Positions 27,806 to 35,767 of a DNA stretch of 64,000 nucleotides are shown piece by piece. The translations under genes were made by a program, and so were the position numbers. Location of the stretch: positions 1 to 64,000 of the forward strand of contig JAAWNT010000013.1 in assembly GCA_022799115.1 (NCBI GenBank). Direction: 5' to 3'. A model generated the notes under the pieces. That model was not told the origin of the DNA, made no database searches, and saw nothing but the letters and a program-made list of their open reading frames with translations. Within the stretch, counting starts at the first letter, position 1. Each line of letters opens with the position of its first letter. This stretch comes from Clostridiales bacterium. Lineage in GTDB: Bacteria > Bacillota > Clostridia > Oscillospirales > Acutalibacteraceae.

Positions 27806-28312
27806 TCAGTACCTTCCTTGTATCATATTCAACCGCAGCGCGGAACCCGCCGCATGGGCATGACAAATGGCAATGGCCAGCGCGTCCGCCGTGTCGTCAG
27901 GCTTTGGAACCTCGCTGAGCTTTAACAGCCGGCGCGTCATCTCCATCACCTGAGGTTTGCGCGCCTGTCCGTAACCGGTGACCGCAGTTTTCACTTGAAG
28001 CGGCGTATACTCATACACCGGTACTCCCGCCTTCTGCGCCGCCAGCAGAATCACCCCTCTGGCCTCGGCCACCCCAATGGCAGTCTTCTGATTATTCTGA
28101 AAATAGAGCTTTTCTACCGACATAGCATCCGGCCTGCATTGCTTAAGCATTTGCTCCATGCTGTCATAAATCTTTTCCAACCGGCGGTTAAATCTCTCTT
28201 CCGCCGCGGTGGTCACCGCCCCGTAGCCCACTGGGGAAAACCTCCCCCTCTCAAAGCGGATGGCTCCGTATCCTACGATGGCGTATCCAGGATCAATTCC
28301 AAGTATTATCAT
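27806..28312 (-). CDS. ruvC: Holliday junction resolvase RuvC
   Basis: RNase H-fold endonuclease (168 aa) that cuts Holliday junctions. The catalytic acids are all present: D7, E67, D140 and D143, matching D7, E66, D138 and D141 of E. coli RuvC. It is the first gene of ruvC-ruvA-ruvB and has a good promoter just upstream. Confidence 0.97.
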   Translation of the reverse strand: MIILGIDPGYAIVGYGAIRFERGRFSPVGYGAVTTAAEERFNRRLEKIYDSMEQMLKQCRPDAMSVEKLYFQNNQKTAIGVAEARGVILLAAQKAGVPVYEYTPLQVKTAVTGYGQARKPQVMEMTRRLLKLSEVPKPDDTADALAIAICHAHAAGSALRLNMIQGRY

Positions 28313-28361
28313 TGCTTACCGCCTATCTTTACTGGAAAAAGTGGATTACTGCGAATAATTT

Positions 28362-28390
28362 ATTATAGCACACACGCCCCTGCTGGGCAA
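28362..28390 (-). promoter_or_regulatory. Promoter of ruvCAB
   Basis: TTGCCC (28385-28390), a 17-base spacer and TATAAT (28362-28367) with a TGC extension on the minus strand. No LexA-type box was recognised. Confidence 0.7.
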
Positions 28391-28822
28391 CAAAAAATCC
28401 GTCGCGGCCCATTCCTTCACCCATGTGATATTCCGCAGGCATTTTCGGCTTTTTTTCTAATTGCGGCCTGATTCCCAAGGTCCAGAAAACATAATCTTGG
28501 AAGATCTCATAAAAAAGAAGCCTATCCCGCCAGGCGCCATTCGATTTGGGCTCTTGTAATCATTATCCCAGTCCTGCGGCGCAATTATCCGCCTCCTCTT
28601 GCCTTTCTATCCGACGTCCCCCTTCCTCCCATTTTTCATTCGCAAAGCTCCTCAAACGAAAAGAAGCTGCCATCTGTCAGCTCTACAGATGGCCAGCCTC
28701 CTATTTTTTCTTTTATTTCTCATAAGAAAGCCATAGCTACCAAGATTGACACAGCGTCATAAAACAAACCGTTTGATTTGGATCCACAACGCCCATGACT
28801 TCTCAACCAACCTGCATGGCAA
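28391..28822. other. Intergenic stretch between the ruv and TPM operons
   Basis: About 430 bases with no gene seen. It contains the hairpin at 28655-28697; the rest is T/C-rich on the plus strand without a recognisable RNA or repeat. Confidence 0.5.
28655..28697 (-). terminator. Terminator of the SPFH/zinc-ribbon/TPM operon
   Basis: GCTGCCATCTGT pairs with ACAGATGGCCAGC (one bulged G) around 8 bases; on the minus strand TTCTTTTCGTTT follows. A T-rich run also follows on the plus strand after 7 bases, so it may work both ways. Confidence 0.6.
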
Positions 28823-29659
28823 TTAAAATCCTCGTCCTCCGCCTCCGTGGGTGGAGCCGCTGCTGGAGGAGTGGGTGGAACTTCCGCCGGACGATCCTCC
28901 TCCGCCGGAATGAGTCTCGATCCTATGAGATGTGATGTAACGCCTCACAAAGATATCCTCCCGATCGGTCATGCGCACCCGACTTTTTTCCCGATAGGGA
29001 TAGGCGCTCTCTTTGTATTTCAGCTTATATTTTACCGCTACAATTCCGGCGGTAATCAGTCCCGCCGTCAAACCCATCCCCAAACAGAGCAGCACTTCCC
29101 CTCCGGTGAGGGCCCGGCTACGCTGTGTGGACGTGACTTTTCCTGTATCTTCGTCATACCGGTATTGATTGTCCGGCACGCCGCTTTTCACATACCCTTT
29201 GGTTTTGGATAGAAACACCTGCGCAGCCCCATAATAATCCTCCGCCTTCAACTTTGCCACCACGCCGTCCAAAATCCGGTCGATGCGGGCGTCGGTGAGA
29301 TAATCAATCCCCTTCCCGCAGGTGGAGAGATAGGCCTGCCGGTTATCCATATCAATGAGAAACAGTACGCCCCGCTTGTCGCTTCCCACGCCGAACCCGC
29401 CGTTATCATAAAAATCGTCCGCATAGGCGCGGGAAGTCTTGCCACCCGTATCGTCGGTGGTGACTACCACCAGATCCAAATCCAGCTGGGAGATCAGCGC
29501 GTTCATCTGTTCCTCCAGCGAAGCGATCTGGCTTTCGGTCAGTAAATCCGCCTCGTCGAACACCTTCTGGGGAACCGCCGAGACAAAGGGCGCCACAGCC
29601 GCCAATACCAACAGCAAAAGGAACAGGCTGCATAAAAACTTCCGCGTTCGTTTGGTCAC
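28823..29659 (-). CDS. TPM-domain secreted/membrane protein (YdjH/YgcG-like)
   Basis: Start at GTG 29659, which overlaps the preceding stop as GTGA and has AGGGGG 9 bases upstream. The protein (278 aa) has a signal sequence (TRKFLCSLFLLLLVLAAVAP, ending FVSA), a TPM domain (about 30-165, including VFDEADLLTESQIASLE and GGFGVGSDKRGVLFLIDM), a membrane helix (LLCLGMGLTAGLITAGIVAV) and a Ser/Gly/His-rich tail ending GGGGRGF. TPM proteins occur in photosystem repair and membrane stress contexts. It is the last gene of the SPFH/zinc-ribbon/TPM operon. Confidence 0.85.
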   Translation of the reverse strand: MTKRTRKFLCSLFLLLLVLAAVAPFVSAVPQKVFDEADLLTESQIASLEEQMNALISQLDLDLVVVTTDDTGGKTSRAYADDFYDNGGFGVGSDKRGVLFLIDMDNRQAYLSTCGKGIDYLTDARIDRILDGVVAKLKAEDYYGAAQVFLSKTKGYVKSGVPDNQYRYDEDTGKVTSTQRSRALTGGEVLLCLGMGLTAGLITAGIVAVKYKLKYKESAYPYREKSRVRMTDREDIFVRRYITSHRIETHSGGGGSSGGSSTHSSSSGSTHGGGGRGF

Positions 29660-30717
29660 AGCAGCCATCCCCCTATCAAAAAGATTCCAAATGCAACGGC
29701 GGATACAACGGCGGCCAATACCGCCAGCCGCCCCCAACTGAGGGGAACCTCCCCGCACACCTTGCCGGTCTGTCCGTTCATCGCGAAATAATAGCTCTTT
29801 TCCTTATAGCGATATGTCAAAGCCCATACCGGAAGCAGGGTATATTTCCACTCATCCGCAAGGATGCTATGCCGCATCTCCCGCACCGAAACCCCTGTAT
29901 ATCCGGAGATGGTTTCTTGCAGCAGCTTGCGGGAATACTCCCCCACTTGGCTTTGGGCCTGGGGCTTTAGATCGCTGCTCTCCAGATTCCGTTTTTCCGC
30001 CTGAAATCCGGACAGATAAGCCATAGTAAAGTCCTCCGCCTCCTGGAAGCGATAGGGCGCGATTCCCCTGGTAAGCTCCATTTCTTTCCGATTCAGCGCG
30101 GCAAAGGGAAGTTCAGAAAATTGAATCTCCCCTTCCCGGATCAGGTCATATTCCTCAGTTTCCGTATACTGCATATCCCCGCTGCGCCAGGTGCGCACCC
30201 TATTGCCCTTGGCGCGCAGCCGGGCAATGGTTCTGCAATTCACCAACCAAAAGGGAAGATATACCCCGGTGAGTTTCTCCTGTTGGGACTGGGAAAAGAA
30301 ATCCTTTTTCATAAATTTTTTCTTTTTGCACCAGGAAACAAATTTCTCTTCCACTTCCTTGCGGGTAATCTGAAAGGGGATCACCCGTTCCGGCCGGAAT
30401 TTGCCCGACATGCGTCCGGACAGCACCACCGGATTGTGGCAATAGAAGCAATAAGTCGCCGCCGTGGTTTCATCCACCACCACTTCCGCGCCGCAGCTGG
30501 GACAAACGTATTCCGCCGTGTGGGAAAACTCCTCTTCCTGTCCTTTGTCGTTGTTTTTTGGGGTATCCTCTTCTCCCACATTTTGATCCCCCGGCTGACT
30601 CTCCAGCTGTTCCCTGGTAAACAGGCTGTTGCAGTATTCGCATTCAAACCGCTGCGTTTCGGGATCAAAAATCAGACCGCCGTCGCAATTGGGGCATTTA
30701 TAGGTGAATGTCGGCAT
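29656..30717 (-). CDS. Zinc-ribbon protein with C-terminal membrane helix (YdjG-like)
   Basis: A 353-residue protein with two N-terminal zinc ribbons (CPNCDGG...CEYCNS near 8-30 and CPSCGAE...CFYCHN near 72-95), a long mixed domain and a C-terminal membrane helix (LAVLAAVVSAVAFGIFLIG). GGAGGAGGG precedes the ATG. It resembles B. subtilis YdjG in layout and neighbours. It would tether zinc-ribbon modules to the inner face of the membrane; no catalytic motif was seen. Confidence 0.75.
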   Translation of the reverse strand: MPTFTYKCPNCDGGLIFDPETQRFECEYCNSLFTREQLESQPGDQNVGEEDTPKNNDKGQEEEFSHTAEYVCPSCGAEVVVDETTAATYCFYCHNPVVLSGRMSGKFRPERVIPFQITRKEVEEKFVSWCKKKKFMKKDFFSQSQQEKLTGVYLPFWLVNCRTIARLRAKGNRVRTWRSGDMQYTETEEYDLIREGEIQFSELPFAALNRKEMELTRGIAPYRFQEAEDFTMAYLSGFQAEKRNLESSDLKPQAQSQVGEYSRKLLQETISGYTGVSVREMRHSILADEWKYTLLPVWALTYRYKEKSYYFAMNGQTGKVCGEVPLSWGRLAVLAAVVSAVAFGIFLIGGWLL

Positions 30718-30738
30718 CGTTATGCCCTCCTCCGCCTG

Positions 30739-32046
30739 TTATTTCCAGTCCTTTTCGTCAATGCGATCTCCGCATTCCGGACAAAACTTCATATTGCCTG
30801 CCGCTTGGGACTCATAGCCGCACTTGTCGCAGTGAAAGCGGCGGCTCTCCGGCTTTTTCGCTCCGCATTCCGGACAGAATTTTCCTTGGTTTTCCGTTTT
30901 GCATTGCGGGCAGATCCATTTTTCCGGGGCATCGGGACGTTTAGCCCCACACTCGGGGCAGAACGCGTTCTTACTCTGATTTTCGGCCCCGCATGCACAG
31001 CGCCAACCCGGCTGCGCCGCCGGAGCCGCGCTTTGCTGGGCCTTCATTTGCATTTGCTGTTGGTTGGCCTGAGAAAAGGCGCCTGCCACACCAGAGCCGG
31101 ACTGCATGCCCATTCCCATCCCCATAAAGCCGGACATGGCGCCGTTTGCATTGGATCCGGCCGCCTCCAGTCCACGGGCGACCGCGCCTTGAACATAGCC
31201 CTCCCGCACACTGGGATCCCCCAGCATGGCGCCTTGATTGCGCATATTAATCAGCTTAGTGGACTGCTCATCATAGGATATGCTGGCAATGCCCACCGAC
31301 TGGATTTCCATTCCCCGCAGCTGCCGCCAATCGTCGTCCAGAATGGTGCTCATGTATTTGCTCAGCTCTCGGCCCTTGGACGCTACAAAAGAGATCCGCA
31401 CGCCGTCTGCCGACATTTGATTAATGGCGGCCTGAAGCGCCTCTAAAAACTCAGACAGATATTGGTCGTTGATGTCGTCGATCGCCACCCGATCCCTATT
31501 CCGGGGAACCGCTTCCCAATAAAACCGCAGCGGATCGGTAATTTTGATGGAATAGGTACCGTGGGCCCGCAGGAACAACTCGGCATTGTAGGCGTTGTCA
31601 AAATAGTTAATGGGATTTCGCGTTCCAAACTTAATCCCCTTAATCTCCTGGAGGTTGATGTAATAGGCCTTCTGCATTCCCGGAGTCACCCCGCCGAAAC
31701 GGACCCGGTCGAAGGTCTCACGGACGGAATTCCCCAGCGAACCGCTGAACATTGAGGGAGACGAGGCGTTATTGACCGTGTAATAGCCCTCTTCAGCCGT
31801 GTAGTCCACCACCTTGCCCCCATCCACCAGCAGCATAAACTGGTTGGGGTATACGTGGATTACCGAACCGTTGCTGATTACGTCCTGAGTACCCTTGCGG
31901 TTGCTGTTTCTGCGGTCGTTTTTGCGCACCGTCACCCCTTTGGTAAATACGGTGGTATCTCCCATATTGTCCGGCTCAATGACCTCCAGCCACTGGTCTG
32001 CCAGAGAACCGCCCACCGCACTGGCGATGGCTTTGATAATTCCCAT
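30739..32046 (-). CDS. SPFH-domain protein with C-terminal zinc ribbons (YdjI-like)
   Basis: A 435-residue protein. The first 300 residues form an SPFH/band-7-like domain of the YdjI type (DQWLEVIEPDNMGDTTVFTKG; ELFLRAHGTYSIKITDP). A Gly/Met/Gln-rich linker follows (about 300-345), then four CxxC pairs or more: CACGAEN, CPECGAKRPD, CPQCKTENQGKFCPECGAK, CDKCGYE, CPECGDR, that is a chain of zinc ribbons. In B. subtilis the homologue works with YdjG, YdjH and the PspA protein YdjF at the membrane. First gene of the operon with its own promoter. Confidence 0.85.
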   Translation of the reverse strand: MGIIKAIASAVGGSLADQWLEVIEPDNMGDTTVFTKGVTVRKNDRRNSNRKGTQDVISNGSVIHVYPNQFMLLVDGGKVVDYTAEEGYYTVNNASSPSMFSGSLGNSVRETFDRVRFGGVTPGMQKAYYINLQEIKGIKFGTRNPINYFDNAYNAELFLRAHGTYSIKITDPLRFYWEAVPRNRDRVAIDDINDQYLSEFLEALQAAINQMSADGVRISFVASKGRELSKYMSTILDDDWRQLRGMEIQSVGIASISYDEQSTKLINMRNQGAMLGDPSVREGYVQGAVARGLEAAGSNANGAMSGFMGMGMGMQSGSGVAGAFSQANQQQMQMKAQQSAAPAAQPGWRCACGAENQSKNAFCPECGAKRPDAPEKWICPQCKTENQGKFCPECGAKKPESRRFHCDKCGYESQAAGNMKFCPECGDRIDEKDWK

Positions 32047-32151
32047 AGAATCCCGTCTCCTTACTTATATTCTTCGTCCTTCCGACGATTTGGGTTCGGA
32101 TATCGATATGGTACGCACCTTCCCGGCAAAACATTCTGCCGGTCTGTTTTT

Positions 32152-32180
32152 ATTTTACCATACTACAAATCATCTGTCGA
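32152..32180 (-). promoter_or_regulatory. Promoter of the SPFH/zinc-ribbon/TPM operon
   Basis: TCGACA (32175-32180), a 17-base spacer and TAAAAT (32152-32157) with a TGG extension on the minus strand. The leader has a small CCGGCA/TGCCGG hairpin at about 32122-32141. The remaining intergenic sequence up to galM shows only the galM terminator. Confidence 0.65.
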
Positions 32181-32437
32181 ACCGGTTTTGCCGCCGCCAA
32201 CCGGTAAATAACGGCGTTTTTTCCCTTTCCAACCAAAGAGAATCCAACAGCGTTTCGCCGCTTGCCCGCAATATCCGGCGCTCCTTCGCGGAAGAAAATC
32301 AATCCTTATAAGGCCCCGTTTCTTTTTCTGATCGTTCCAGCAAATTCCTGACCGCCGGTCCGTTCTTCTCCCAAAGAAATTTTTTGTGTTTCGCCGTTTC
32401 AACGTCACCGGCTTCCGCGTCTGACGCGGGGATGATA

Positions 32438-32476
32438 TAAAAAAGACACGGCGTTGGTTTTTGCCAACCCGTGTCT
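32438..32476 (-). terminator. glk-galM terminator
   Basis: GACACGG-GTTGG pairs with CCAAC-G-CCGTGTC around 6 bases and is followed on the minus strand by TTTTTT. Confidence 0.85.
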
Positions 32477-32494
32477 GAACTCTTTGCTTTTGTC

Positions 32495-33553
32495 TTATTT
32501 GCAAGAGAAGCAATACCGCGTGGTAAACCGGTAAGGTTCTCCCGCCCGGTAAAAAGGCGAGGGAAATTGGGGCTGATGAACCGAGTCCGGGAAATACTGC
32601 GTCTCCAGGCATAACGCACTGTACTGCCCCAACCGTATTCCGCCTTTCCCGATATCAGAGCCGTCCAGGTAGTTCGCCGTGTAAAGCTGCATCCCGGGTT
32701 TATCGGTGAACACCTCCATCACCCGTCCGGAGCAAGGCTCGTACACCCTAGCGGCGCGCCGGATTCCAGTCCCAGAAGAAAGCACAAAATTGTGGTCATA
32801 GCCCTTAGACTGAACGATCTGAGGGTCATGACTTCCGATATCCTGTCCAATGGACTTCCCGCAGGTGAAATCCAGCGGCGTTCCCGCCACTGCAAGCAAC
32901 TCTCCGGTGGGAATGCCGTCCGCATCAACCGGGGTATACAACGCCCCGTCAATTTGAAGTTCATGAGACAGAACGGATCGCGACGGATCCCCAGTGAGGT
33001 TAAAGTAGGAATGATTGGTCAGATTGACAGGGGTTTCCTGATTCGATTGCGCGCGGTAACAAATCTCCAGCGCGCCGTCGTTTTTGAGGGTATAGGTCAC
33101 CTCTGCGTCCAGAGCGCCGGGAAATCCCTCCTCGCCGTCTTTGCTGTGGTAGCTCAGGCACAGGGAGGGTTGGTCTCCCTCCGTGCCGCCTACCACTGTC
33201 CAAAGCTTACGGTCGAATCCGTTTCCTCCGTGGAGGGTGGCCCCGCTGGGTTCATTTGGCGGCAGTCGGAAGCTTTTTCCATTGCGGGAAAAACCGGCTC
33301 CCGCAATGCGGTTTGCATATCGGCCGATCACCGCTCCAAAAAACTTATTCCCGTTTACATAGTCCTGCAGCGTATCATAGCCCAATACCACATCGGCCAA
33401 ATTTCCCTGACGGTCCGGGGTCAGAAGGCGAACCACCGCCGCTCCATAGGTTATGATTTCCACCTGCATCCCCGCAGCGCTGGTCATACGGTATTTTTCC
33501 ACCAATTGACCGTTGTTCAAGCGGCCAAAGGGTTCTTTTTGCAATCCCATCAT
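32495..33553 (-). CDS. galM: Aldose 1-epimerase (mutarotase)
   Basis: Interconverts alpha and beta anomers of glucose and galactose. A 352-residue galactose-mutarotase fold with the conserved GRYANRIAGAGFSRNG, the catalytic His region NLTNHSYFNLTGDP and the KGYDHNFVL motif; the C-terminal acid lies in GIRLGQYSALCLETQYFPDS. It starts 6 bases after glk, so the two are co-transcribed, fitting hexose use. Two adjacent ATG codons make the start uncertain by one residue. Confidence 0.94.
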   Translation of the reverse strand: MMGLQKEPFGRLNNGQLVEKYRMTSAAGMQVEIITYGAAVVRLLTPDRQGNLADVVLGYDTLQDYVNGNKFFGAVIGRYANRIAGAGFSRNGKSFRLPPNEPSGATLHGGNGFDRKLWTVVGGTEGDQPSLCLSYHSKDGEEGFPGALDAEVTYTLKNDGALEICYRAQSNQETPVNLTNHSYFNLTGDPSRSVLSHELQIDGALYTPVDADGIPTGELLAVAGTPLDFTCGKSIGQDIGSHDPQIVQSKGYDHNFVLSSGTGIRRAARVYEPCSGRVMEVFTDKPGMQLYTANYLDGSDIGKGGIRLGQYSALCLETQYFPDSVHQPQFPSPFYRAGEPYRFTTRYCFSCK

Positions 33554-33559
33554 CCTGCA

Positions 33560-34528
33560 TTATAATCCGATGGCCCGGCCAAGAAATGCGGCGCCGATGA
33601 TTCCGGCATCGTTGCCCAGTTGGGCCGTACACAGCTGGGTCTGTTTCTTTGCATGCTTGCTGTAGCGCTCCCGTTCAACATAGGCGCGCAGAGGACGAAG
33701 CAGATTCTCTCCTTCCTTGCTGATTCCTCCGCCCAGACAGATCACGTCGGGCTGGAAAATATTGATGGCGTTGACCAGTCCGCAGCCCAAATAGGAAATG
33801 TACCGATCCACCACGGCCTTTCCCAGAGAATCCCCCTGTCGCATGGCGTCAAAAGCAGTGCGTCCGCTCACCTTATCGATGTCGCCGCCCACCATCTTCC
33901 ACATGACGGAATCCGGGTCGGCCTGGCTTTCCAGCATGGCCTCCTTTGTCAAGGCGATCAGACCTGTGGCGGAGGCGTAGGCTTCCCAGCAGCCCTCACG
34001 CCCGCAGGTGCAGGGCCGTCCGTCCTTAACGATCACCATATGCCCCATCTCTGCGCCGGCATAGTTGCAGCCGCTGTAAATCTTACCATCAATAATGATT
34101 CCGGTGCCCACACCGGTCCCCAGGGTAACGGCCACGGCGTCCTTGGCGTCCTTCGCCGCGCCGGCTACATATTCCCCATAAGCCGCGGCATTGGCGTCAT
34201 TTTCCAGAATAATTTTCTTCTTCATGCGATCGGTCATCATCTTCTCCAAGGGCCAATTGTGGAAGCCCAGATTGTTGGAGTATTCAATGATTCCGGTGCC
34301 CTGATTTACAGAACCGGGGCATCCGATGCCCACCCACGGCACATCGTCCATGGTCAGCCCCGCCTTTTTAAGAGCCTCTCTGGCCACCATGGCCATATCG
34401 TCACAAATCGCCTCCTCAGGTCTGGGAATATTGGTTTTGCAACTGGCTTTTGCAAGAATCTGATTGTCTTCATTGACCACGCCTGCTACAATATTGGTTC
34501 CGCCTAAATCAATTCCTAGATAATTCAT
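33560..34528 (-). CDS. glk: ROK-family glucokinase
   Basis: ATP-dependent glucokinase of the ROK family (322 aa). The phosphate loop is GIDLGGTN, the catalytic Asp region LENDANAAAYGEY, the second phosphate motif LGTGVGTGIIIDG and the ROK zinc site has GHMVI followed by CTCGREGCWEAYAS (His plus three Cys). AGGAGGAG precedes the ATG. First gene of glk-galM. A repressor role is unlikely because there is no N-terminal helix-turn-helix. Confidence 0.94.
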   Translation of the reverse strand: MNYLGIDLGGTNIVAGVVNEDNQILAKASCKTNIPRPEEAICDDMAMVAREALKKAGLTMDDVPWVGIGCPGSVNQGTGIIEYSNNLGFHNWPLEKMMTDRMKKKIILENDANAAAYGEYVAGAAKDAKDAVAVTLGTGVGTGIIIDGKIYSGCNYAGAEMGHMVIVKDGRPCTCGREGCWEAYASATGLIALTKEAMLESQADPDSVMWKMVGGDIDKVSGRTAFDAMRQGDSLGKAVVDRYISYLGCGLVNAINIFQPDVICLGGGISKEGENLLRPLRAYVERERYSKHAKKQTQLCTAQLGNDAGIIGAAFLGRAIGL

Positions 34529-34625
34529 TTTACTCCTCCTGCCTTCCGGCCGAAAAATTCACTGTGATAATTTTCCCGCATGATGTCGGATAAAGGGTTT
34601 TCACCAGCTGTAAACAACTGATCCT

Positions 34626-34653
34626 TTGTCATCGGGAAAATGTATGTTATAAT
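34626..34653 (+). promoter_or_regulatory. tcdA promoter
   Basis: TTGTCA (34626-34631), a 16-base spacer and TATAAT (34648-34653) with a TGT extension. Its -10 box overlaps that of the opposing glk promoter. Confidence 0.65.
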
Positions 34654-34660
34654 TATACCA
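34652..34660 (-). promoter_or_regulatory. glk promoter (extended -10)
   Basis: On the minus strand TGGTATAAT, an extended -10 with a consensus hexamer; the -35 region is poor. It overlaps the tcdA -10 box by two bases, so the two promoters probably exclude each other. Confidence 0.5.
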
Positions 34661-34724
34661 TAAATTCCACCGCTTCACTATCTTTTCCTCATGGGAAATA
34701 CAAATTTTTTAAAAGGAGCCGTTT

Positions 34725-35438
34725 ATGATTCCGGAAGAATTTTCACGTTCCGCCCTACTTTTGGGCGAGAACTCCATAAAAACATTGCAAAACAGTCGGG
34801 TCGCCGTCTTCGGGATTGGCGGCGTGGGATCATATGCCGTCGAGGCGTTGGCCCGGTCCGGCGTTGGCGGTTTGGTATTGGTGGATCACGACGTGGTGTC
34901 CGCCTCCAATATCAACCGGCAGCTTATTGCCACTGGGGACACTGTGGGGCAGCGCAAAGTCGATGTGATGGCCCGGCGGATCCGCTCCATCAACCCGCTT
35001 GCCGAAGTGACCGTCCACCCGGTTTTTTATCTGCCGGATCAGCATCAAGGCTTAGTGGACGGCTGCGACTACATCGTAGATGCCATTGATACCGTAGCCG
35101 GCAAGCTTTCTCTGGTGAAGGAGGCTTATGACAAGGGAATCCCCATCATAAGCAGTATGGGAGCTGGCAACAAGCTGGATCCTACCCGCTTTGAAGTCAC
35201 CGACCTCTTCCGCACTTCGGTCTGCCCGCTGTGCCGGATTATGCGTCGGGAAGTACGCAGAATAGGGATCCCGCATCTCAAAGTGGTCTATTCCACAGAA
35301 CCCCCTATTTCCCCATCAAATTCCGCGTTCAAGCCCGTGGACGGCAAACGGCAGGTGCCGGGAAGCGTGGCTTTTGTTCCCTCAGTAGCCGGACTGATCC
35401 TGGCGGGCGAGGTGGTGAAGGATTTGTGTTCCTTATAA
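34725..35438 (+). CDS. tcdA: tRNA threonylcarbamoyladenosine dehydratase (TcdA, E1-like)
   Basis: ThiF/MoeB/HesA-type adenylating enzyme (237 aa) that cyclises t6A37 in tRNA to ct6A. The nucleotide-binding loop is FGIGGVGSYAVEALARSG with the conserved acid and Arg in VDHDVVSASNINRQL; DAIDTVAGKL follows. In this subfamily the N-terminal motif FSRSALLLGE and the C-terminal PGSVAFVPSVAGL are typical. AAAAGGAG precedes the ATG. MoeB or ThiF are less likely because there are no partner genes and the sequence has the TcdA termini. Confidence 0.9.
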   Translation: MIPEEFSRSALLLGENSIKTLQNSRVAVFGIGGVGSYAVEALARSGVGGLVLVDHDVVSASNINRQLIATGDTVGQRKVDVMARRIRSINPLAEVTVHPVFYLPDQHQGLVDGCDYIVDAIDTVAGKLSLVKEAYDKGIPIISSMGAGNKLDPTRFEVTDLFRTSVCPLCRIMRREVRRIGIPHLKVVYSTEPPISPSNSAFKPVDGKRQVPGSVAFVPSVAGLILAGEVVKDLCSL

Positions 35439-35495
35439 GTAGACTATAAGAAACTCTATACTATTGTGTTTATCTGGATTTTAAAGTAACAATCA

Positions 35496-35527
35496 AAAAG
35501 GGCGGAAGAGTTTTCTTCCGCCCTTTT
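35496..35527. terminator. Bidirectional terminator after tcdA
   Basis: AAAGGGCGGAAGA pairs with TCTTCCGCCCTTT around a 3-4 base loop with A and T tails. It also ends the transporter/peptide transcript from the minus strand. Confidence 0.88.
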
Positions 35528-35574
35528 CCATATTTATATCATACGTTTTGATTATCAATACCAAGCGCCGTCCG

Positions 35575-35715
35575 CTATTCTTTACGAATCAAAGACGCAC
35601 TTTGTTCTTGACTTGCCATCACATGATGGACAGTCAGACCGGCGATGGCCAAAAGAACGACAGCCACCGCGCCAACGACCAAAACGATAGGGTTCCCGGA
35701 ACGATTTTTTCTCAA
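35575..35715 (-). CDS. 46-residue signal-peptide-like small protein
   Basis: Not a known family. The TTG start at 35715 has AGAGGTG 6 bases upstream. The product has a basic start (RKNR), a hydrophobic core (PIVLVVGAVAVVLLAIAGL) and a V-M-A site that fits signal peptidase I, leaving SQEQSASLIRKE as a possible mature peptide; otherwise it is a one-helix membrane protein. A longer frame to an ATG at 35793 overlaps the permease gene by 26 bases. It lies 52 bases after the FtsX-like permease, on the same strand and before a terminator, so it is probably the last gene of the two-component/ABC locus. Confidence 0.5.
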   Translation of the reverse strand: MRKNRSGNPIVLVVGAVAVVLLAIAGLTVHHVMASQEQSASLIRKE

Positions 35716-35767
35716 ATCGAACACCTCTTTTTCTAAATCTGACTTCTGACCACTCTGCCATTCCTTT

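Noticed and set aside
30121-31446. A 441-codon plus-strand frame opposite the zinc-ribbon and SPFH genes
   Set aside because: Lies across two well-supported genes and their junction; low-quality sequence without motifs.
32163-32619. Two minus-strand frames overlapping the 3' end of galM
   Set aside because: Arg/Lys-rich, run through the galM terminator and overlap galM in another frame.
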